Assembly: GCA_903949225.1 (NCBI GenBank)
Contig: CAJAYZ010000781.1
Span: forward strand, 1 to 8,885
Direction of reading: 5' to 3'
DNA: 8,885 nucleotides
DNA from: an uncultured Planctomycetaceae bacterium
Lineage (GTDB): Bacteria > Planctomycetota > Planctomycetia > Pirellulales > UBA1268
Positions 5,425-8,885 of this stretch are shown here, in pieces. Position 1 is the stretch's first letter, and each line of letters opens with the position of its first letter. The translations under genes and the position numbers were made by a program. Below the pieces are notes generated by a model. That model had not been told where the DNA came from and ran no database searches. It worked only from the letters and a program-made list of their open reading frames with translations.

Positions 5425-6114
5425 ATGCGCAAGTTGCTCGCCGAGGCGATCGGGACATTCTGGCTGGTGCTGGGGGGCTGCGGCAGTGCCGTGATCGCCG
5501 CCGGCCTTCCCGACGTCGGTATCGGCTACCTCGGGGTCTCGCTCGCCTTCGGGCTCACCGTCCTCTCGATGGCCGTCGCCATCGGCCACATCTCCGGCTG
5601 CCACTTGAACCCGGCCGTCACCGCCGGTCTCGCCGCTAGCGGCCGCTTCCCCGCCAAGGATGTCCTCGGTTACGTCGTCGCGCAGTGCCTCGGTGGCCTT
5701 GCCGGCGCTGGCGTGCTCTACATGATCGCTCGCGGCGCCCCGGGCTTCTCGATGGACGGCGGCTTCGCCTCCAACGGCTACGGTGAGCACTCCCCCGGCG
5801 GCTACTCGCTGGCCGCCTGCTTCATCGCCGAGTTTGTCCTCACGGCGTTCTTCCTGTTCGTGATCCACGGTGCCACCGACAAGCAGTCGGGGACGACGAT
5901 CGCCCCGATCGCCATCGGCCTCTGCCTGACGCTCATCCACCTGATCAGCATCCAGGTGACCAACACCTCGGTGAACCCGGCCCGCAGCCTCGCCACCGCC
6001 TTCTTCGTCGGCGGCTGGGCGGCGCAGCAGTTGTGGCTCTTCTGGGTGGCGCCGATCCTCGGCGGCATCGTCGGCAGCCTCCTCTACAAGTGTGTCGACC
6101 ACGCCGAGGAATGA
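5425..6114 (+). CDS. aqpZ: Aquaporin Z, water channel
   Basis: A 229-residue inner-membrane channel with six transmembrane helices and two half-helices, almost the same length as E. coli AqpZ (231) and close to it through most of its sequence. It moves water down osmotic gradients. Both NPA boxes are intact: HLNPAV (Asn62-Ala64) and SVNPARS (Asn184-Ala186). The selectivity-filter set of a strict water channel is present: Phe42, His172, Thr181 and Arg187. A glycerol facilitator would normally have Gly at the His position and a longer loop. The AqpZ segment FASNGYGEHSPGGYS is kept at 114-128. The gene stands alone, with its own promoter candidate upstream and a strong terminator 28 nt after the stop. 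Its closeness to proteobacterial AqpZ could mean strong conservation or past transfer; its GC content looks like that of its neighbours. Confidence 0.96.
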   Translation: MRKLLAEAIGTFWLVLGGCGSAVIAAGLPDVGIGYLGVSLAFGLTVLSMAVAIGHISGCHLNPAVTAGLAASGRFPAKDVLGYVVAQCLGGLAGAGVLYMIARGAPGFSMDGGFASNGYGEHSPGGYSLAACFIAEFVLTAFFLFVIHGATDKQSGTTIAPIAIGLCLTLIHLISIQVTNTSVNPARSLATAFFVGGWAAQQLWLFWVAPILGGIVGSLLYKCVDHAEE

Positions 6115-6142
6115 TCCTGGCCGAGTCGCCTGCCATCAAACG

Positions 6143-6180
6143 AACCGGCCGTCCGCCCCGTGCGGACGGCCGGTTTTTTT
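6143..6180 (+). terminator. Intrinsic terminator of aqpZ
   Basis: A perfect 14-bp stem (6143-6156 with 6162-6175, AACCGGCCGTCCGC and its complement) closes a 5-nt loop, CCCGT. It runs into seven T (6174-6180). It begins 28 nt after the aqpZ stop. Confidence 0.93.
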
Positions 6181-6480
6181 CATTTCAAACGGGAGCCGCT
6201 GTCAGCGCCGATTCACTCCCCCCGAGCCATTGCAAGCTCATCGAGGGGTCGCCCGTGCTCCGTGAGCCGGCGTAGGATGCAAGCGGAGCCATGGATGGCG
6301 CAGCGCAGCAGGCTCCGAGTGAGCGGAGGCCCCGGAGGGCCGGAGCAAACGTCCGGCGACGGGGCACGGGCGACCCCGAAGCCAGGCTCGAGTCTGAAGC
6401 GCTTTCGGGAGTCGGCCCGACGCGGTTCCGTCGGCGATGACGGTGCGCCAGTGCCGTTGAGTTGAGGGTGCCCCACCGCG
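6181..6480. other. Non-coding interval between two convergent terminators
   Basis: About 300 bp between the aqpZ terminator and the terminator of the beta-propeller gene. ORFs reading across it (for example the minus frame that continues to 6824) have no start site or family features, and part of that frame is antisense or out of frame to the propeller gene. The interval contains the long inverted repeat at 6245-6377 and a 6-bp hairpin, CCGACG/CGTCGG (6417-6422 with 6429-6434). Confidence 0.7.
6245..6377. repeat. 133-bp element closed by a long near-perfect inverted repeat
   Basis: The ends are a perfect 14-bp inverted repeat, GGGGTCGCCCGTGC (6245-6258) and its complement (6364-6377). Pairing continues inward through a T-G pair, four pairs (6260-6263 with 6359-6362), a 2x1 internal loop and five more pairs (6266-6270 with 6353-6357). 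The interior can form CGGAGCC/GGCTCCG (6284-6290 with 6311-6317) and GGCCC/GGGCC (6328-6332 with 6337-6341, tetraloop CGGA), with alternative pairings between CTCCG and CGGAG segments. This is either a structured RNA gene or a small palindromic or MITE-like repeat. No target-site duplication or transposase was seen. Confidence 0.75.
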
Positions 6481-6483
6481 CAT

Positions 6484-6516
6484 AAAAAAACCCCCGGGGC
6501 GCCCGCGCCCCGGGGG
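6484..6516 (-). terminator. Intrinsic terminator of the beta-propeller gene
   Basis: The inverted repeat CCCCCGGGGCGC (6491-6502) and its complement (6505-6516) make an 11-bp stem with a 4-nt loop. On the minus strand it is followed by seven U (A-run at 6484-6490). It lies 28 nt after the stop of the 6545-7840 gene. The other strand has no T-run, so termination should be one-directional. Confidence 0.93.
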
Positions 6517-6544
6517 TCGTGCTTTGCAGCGATGATTCTTCTGA

Positions 6545-7840
6545 TCACTTCGCCGTGATGTCGTAGCAGAGGATCGCGTCCTGCTCGCGGAGGTAGAGCT
6601 TGCCGTCGAGGATCACCGGATGCGCCCAGCTCGGGCGGGCGTCGCTGTCGGGGATCTTGAACGTGCTCACTTCCTTGTAGCCGGCCGGATCGGCCTTCAC
6701 CAGCGCCAGGATGCCGTCCTGAAAGCGGAGATAGACGTGGCCGTCGCCGGCCGCCACGGCGATCGAGCCCTTGCCAGTGCCGCGTTCCTTCCAGACGATC
6801 TTGCCGGTCATCAGCTCGGCGCAAAACGGGATCCCCTGGTCGTCGGAGTCGCCGTAGATGTGGTCACCGACGAGGACGAGGCCGCCGTGCTTGTTGGCGA
6901 GATCCTGCTTCAGGCCGTAGATCTCCTCCATCTTCACCCCGTCGGCCGTGGCCACCTGCTTGAGCAGCGCGCCGCCGCGGCGGTAGCCGGCCGAGAAGAA
7001 GACGAGGTCGCCGCGGACGATCGGGGTGGGGATGACGGCGGTCGTCTGGTCGATCGGGAAGCTCCAGAGGAGCTTGCCGCTGGCGGCATCGACGCCGACG
7101 GCGCCACTGGCGGTGGTCTGCACGTAGACCTTCCGATTTCCCACCTTCGAAATCACGATCGAGGAGTGGCCGGCGCCGCGGCAATCCTTCATCGGGCACT
7201 TCCAGATCTCCTTGCCCGTCTTCTTGTCGAGCGCGACCATCATCGCGTCGTCGCCGCCCGGGGTGACGATGAGACGGTCGCCATCGACCAGCGGCGACTC
7301 GCTGTAGCCCCAGCCATCCCCCTTCTTACCGCCGAAGGCGGCCTTGAGATCGATGCGGAAGGTCTCCTTGCCGTCGGCCACTTGGCAGCAGATGAGCTGC
7401 CCCTGCGGCGTGATCACGGAGACGAGATCGCCGTCGACCGTCGGCGTGCTCCGCGAGCTCTGCCACGACTCCGGCCCCTCGTTCCAGGCCTGGCCGGTCT
7501 TCGTCTTCCAGAGCTGCTTCCCCGACTCCCGGTCGTAGCAGGTGAGGTATTCGTCCTTGTCGTCGCCGGTGGTGGAGAGGCCGTCGCCGAGGGTGATGAT
7601 CCGCGAGCCGGCGATCGCCGGGGTGGCGTAGCCGCGGCCGGCGCCGACCGCCTTCCAGAGGAGCTTCGGCCCCCCCTCCGGCCACGACTCGAGGAGATTC
7701 GTGTCGGGAGCCACGGCGGTGCGGGAAGCGCCTCGGAACGTCGGCCAGTCTTCACCCCGGACGGTGCCGGTGAAGAGCGTGCCACCGACGGCGAGCGCGA
7801 GGAGCGAGGCGAGGGGAAGACAGGGACAAGAACGGGGCAT
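6545..7840 (-). CDS. Exported PQQ-like beta-propeller repeat protein
   Basis: A 431-residue protein with a Sec-type signal peptide (basic MPR, hydrophobic core about 8-24, probable cleavage near residue 29) and mature start EDWPTFRG. The rest is a run of PQQ/beta-propeller blades, each with a pattern like YLTCYDRESGKQLWK (98-112), MVALDKKTGKEIWK (201-214), VGVDAASGKLLWSF (248-261) and FCAELMTGKIVWK (339-351), where a chain residue then xGKxxW recurs. Such proteins are frequent in planctomycetes as periplasmic or exported proteins of mostly unknown role. I see no c-type haem CxxCH motif and no evidence that PQQ is bound, so it is not a recognisable quinoprotein dehydrogenase. The ATG at 7840 is preferred over the frame start at 7939 because it begins the signal peptide and has GGAG 9 nt upstream (7850-7853). 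The gene begins 55 nt after the RND gene's stop and may be read through from it. It has its own terminator. Confidence 0.85.
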   Translation of the reverse strand: MPRSCPCLPLASLLALAVGGTLFTGTVRGEDWPTFRGASRTAVAPDTNLLESWPEGGPKLLWKAVGAGRGYATPAIAGSRIITLGDGLSTTGDDKDEYLTCYDRESGKQLWKTKTGQAWNEGPESWQSSRSTPTVDGDLVSVITPQGQLICCQVADGKETFRIDLKAAFGGKKGDGWGYSESPLVDGDRLIVTPGGDDAMMVALDKKTGKEIWKCPMKDCRGAGHSSIVISKVGNRKVYVQTTASGAVGVDAASGKLLWSFPIDQTTAVIPTPIVRGDLVFFSAGYRRGGALLKQVATADGVKMEEIYGLKQDLANKHGGLVLVGDHIYGDSDDQGIPFCAELMTGKIVWKERGTGKGSIAVAAGDGHVYLRFQDGILALVKADPAGYKEVSTFKIPDSDARPSWAHPVILDGKLYLREQDAILCYDITAK

Positions 7841-7895
7841 GAGTCGAGGCTCCGGACGGTGGGAACGGGTGGTCGGGGCGAGCAAAATGCGGGGC

Positions 7896-8885
7896 TCAGG
7901 GGCGTGTCGAGGGTACGGGCTGGGCGCCGGGGCGGTCAAGATTCCGCTCCCTCCCCCACCCCATGATGAGCGAGTAGAAGACCGGCGTGAAGAAGATCCC
8001 GAAGACGGTTACCCCGAGCATCCCGGAGAACACCGCCGTCCCCAGCGCCACCCGCATCTCGGCCCCGGCACCGCGGCCAAGGACGAGGGGCACGACGCCG
8101 AGGATAAAGGCCAGGGATGTCATGAGGATCGGCCGCAACCGCATCCGGGCCGCCGTCAGCACCGCCTCGGAAAGCGGCAGGCCAGCGTCCTGCTGCTGCT
8201 TGGCGAACTCGACGATTAGGATCGCGTTCTTCGCCGCCAATCCCACGAGGACCACCAGCCCGATCTGCGTGAAGATCGAGTTGTCGAGGCCGGCGATCCA
8301 CACCCCCGCGATCGCCGCCAGGAGGCACATCGGCACGATGAGAATGATCGCCAGCGGCAACGACCAGCTCTCGTACTGCGCCGCGAGGACGAGGAACACG
8401 AACACCGTCCCGAGGGCGAAGACGATGCCCGCCGTGTTGCCGGCGAGGATCTGCTGGAGCGACAGCTCCGTCCAGGCAAACTCCATCCCCGGAGGAAGGA
8501 TCCCCTGCCCCTCCGGCGGCGGCGAAGCGAGCGCTTCCATGAGGGCGATCGCGTCGCCGGAGCTCGTCCCCGGCAACGTCGAGCCGTTGATGTCGGCCGA
8601 GGGGAGGAGGTTGAAGTGGTTGACGACCGCCGGGCCGCTCGAGTCGGTGACGGTGACGAGCGTCGAGAGCGGCACCATCTCACCGGCGGAGTTTCGGACC
8701 TCGAGCCGGCTGATGTCCTCGCGCCGCATCCGGAAGTCGCGGTCGGCCTGGACGAGCACCGGCCAGTTGCGTCCGAAAGCGGTCCAATCGTTGACGTAGG
8801 CGCTGCCGAGATAGACCTGCAGCGCCGCGTTGACCTCGGCGAGGTCAATCCCCTGCGCCTTGACCTTCTCCCGATCGATGTCGAC
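7896..8885 (-). CDS. RND efflux pump inner-membrane transporter (HAE1/AcrB type), C-terminal part, cut by window edge
   Basis: The last 329 residues of an AcrB/MexB-type proton-driven exporter, which would work with a periplasmic adaptor and an outer-membrane channel. The frame runs off the right edge, so the GTG at 8759 is internal. The visible part begins in the periplasmic porter domain, with LQVYLGSAYVNDW, then VRNSAGEMVPLSTLV and INGSTLPGTSSGDA. It continues into the second membrane half: VFVFLVLAAQYESWSLPLA, then GLAAKNAILIVEFAKQ, whose Lys corresponds to the proton-relay Lys940 of AcrB. After that come RLRPILMTSLAFILGVVPLV and GAGAEMRVALGTAVFSGMLG, and a short polar tail ending the protein. 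The family is unmistakable; substrate cannot be inferred. Adaptor and outer-membrane genes would be expected upstream, outside the window, because the gene directly downstream is the beta-propeller protein. Confidence 0.95.
   Translation of the reverse strand, partial: VDIDREKVKAQGIDLAEVNAALQVYLGSAYVNDWTAFGRNWPVLVQADRDFRMRREDISRLEVRNSAGEMVPLSTLVTVTDSSGPAVVNHFNLLPSADINGSTLPGTSSGDAIALMEALASPPPEGQGILPPGMEFAWTELSLQQILAGNTAGIVFALGTVFVFLVLAAQYESWSLPLAIILIVPMCLLAAIAGVWIAGLDNSIFTQIGLVVLVGLAAKNAILIVEFAKQQQDAGLPLSEAVLTAARMRLRPILMTSLAFILGVVPLVLGRGAGAEMRVALGTAVFSGMLGVTVFGIFFTPVFYSLIMGWGRERNLDRPGAQPVPSTRP

Noticed and set aside
6245..6377. Insertion sequence
   Set aside because: There is no transposase frame inside, and I found no clear target-site duplication at the edges.
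6213..6824. Minus-strand 203-residue ORF spanning the spacer and terminator
   Set aside because: It would cross the 6484-6516 terminator and overlap the propeller gene out of frame. Its coding-like look comes from the inverted-repeat element and GC bias.
6620..7966. 448-residue + strand ORF opposite the beta-propeller gene
   Set aside because: Its Asp/Arg/Val/Gly-rich sequence is typical of antisense frames in GC-rich genes, and the minus-strand protein is clearly real.

Overview
This is a GC-rich window (roughly two thirds G+C by eye) from a bacterial chromosome. A planctomycete, probably of the Pirellulales type, fits best. The reasons are a secreted PQQ-like beta-propeller protein with the mature start EDWPTFRG, a GH57 glucanotransferase-type enzyme beside a GalT-like protein, a DgkA-family kinase of unusual type, and low-complexity GC-rich spacers. 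The assignment rests on recalled family resemblance, not on a search. All genes look like chromosomal housekeeping or metabolic genes. I see no phage, insertion sequence, CRISPR array, rRNA gene or convincing tRNA gene.

Layout. The 3' part of bioD (dethiobiotin synthetase) runs in from the left edge on the + strand. It converges on a minus-strand pair transcribed galT-like gene first (3066-4100), then a GH57 alpha-glucan enzyme (617-2761). Three 14-bp tandem repeats lie between the two converging stop codons. The galT-like gene is divergent from a + strand pair, ahpC (4314-4844) and a DgkA/UdpK-family lipid kinase (4847-5221), which are 2 nt apart. After a spacer with three 20-bp tandem hairpin repeats comes aqpZ (5425-6114), which has its own promoter candidate and a strong intrinsic terminator. 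A convergent non-coding interval of about 430 bp follows. It holds the aqpZ terminator, a long near-perfect inverted repeat (6245-6377) and the terminator of the next minus-strand gene. The right end is minus-strand: the C-terminal third of an RND (HAE1/AcrB-type) efflux pump, cut by the window edge, followed 55 nt downstream by an exported PQQ-like beta-propeller protein (6545-7840).

How the genes may work together. The GH57 enzyme and the GalT-like nucleotidyl transferase plausibly serve alpha-glucan (glycogen/maltodextrin) and sugar-phosphate metabolism. AhpC is a two-cysteine peroxidase with a CxC resolving motif. The kinase beside it probably phosphorylates a membrane lipid (undecaprenol or diacylglycerol), and the reason for pairing it with ahpC is not evident. 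AqpZ is a water channel. The RND pump and the beta-propeller protein may share a transcript but have no obvious shared function.

The most unusual material is non-coding: the inverted-repeat element between the two convergent terminators, two different three-copy tandem arrays placed just after stop codons, and a foldable leader with mutually exclusive pairings upstream of the GH57 gene. No complete new system is visible.
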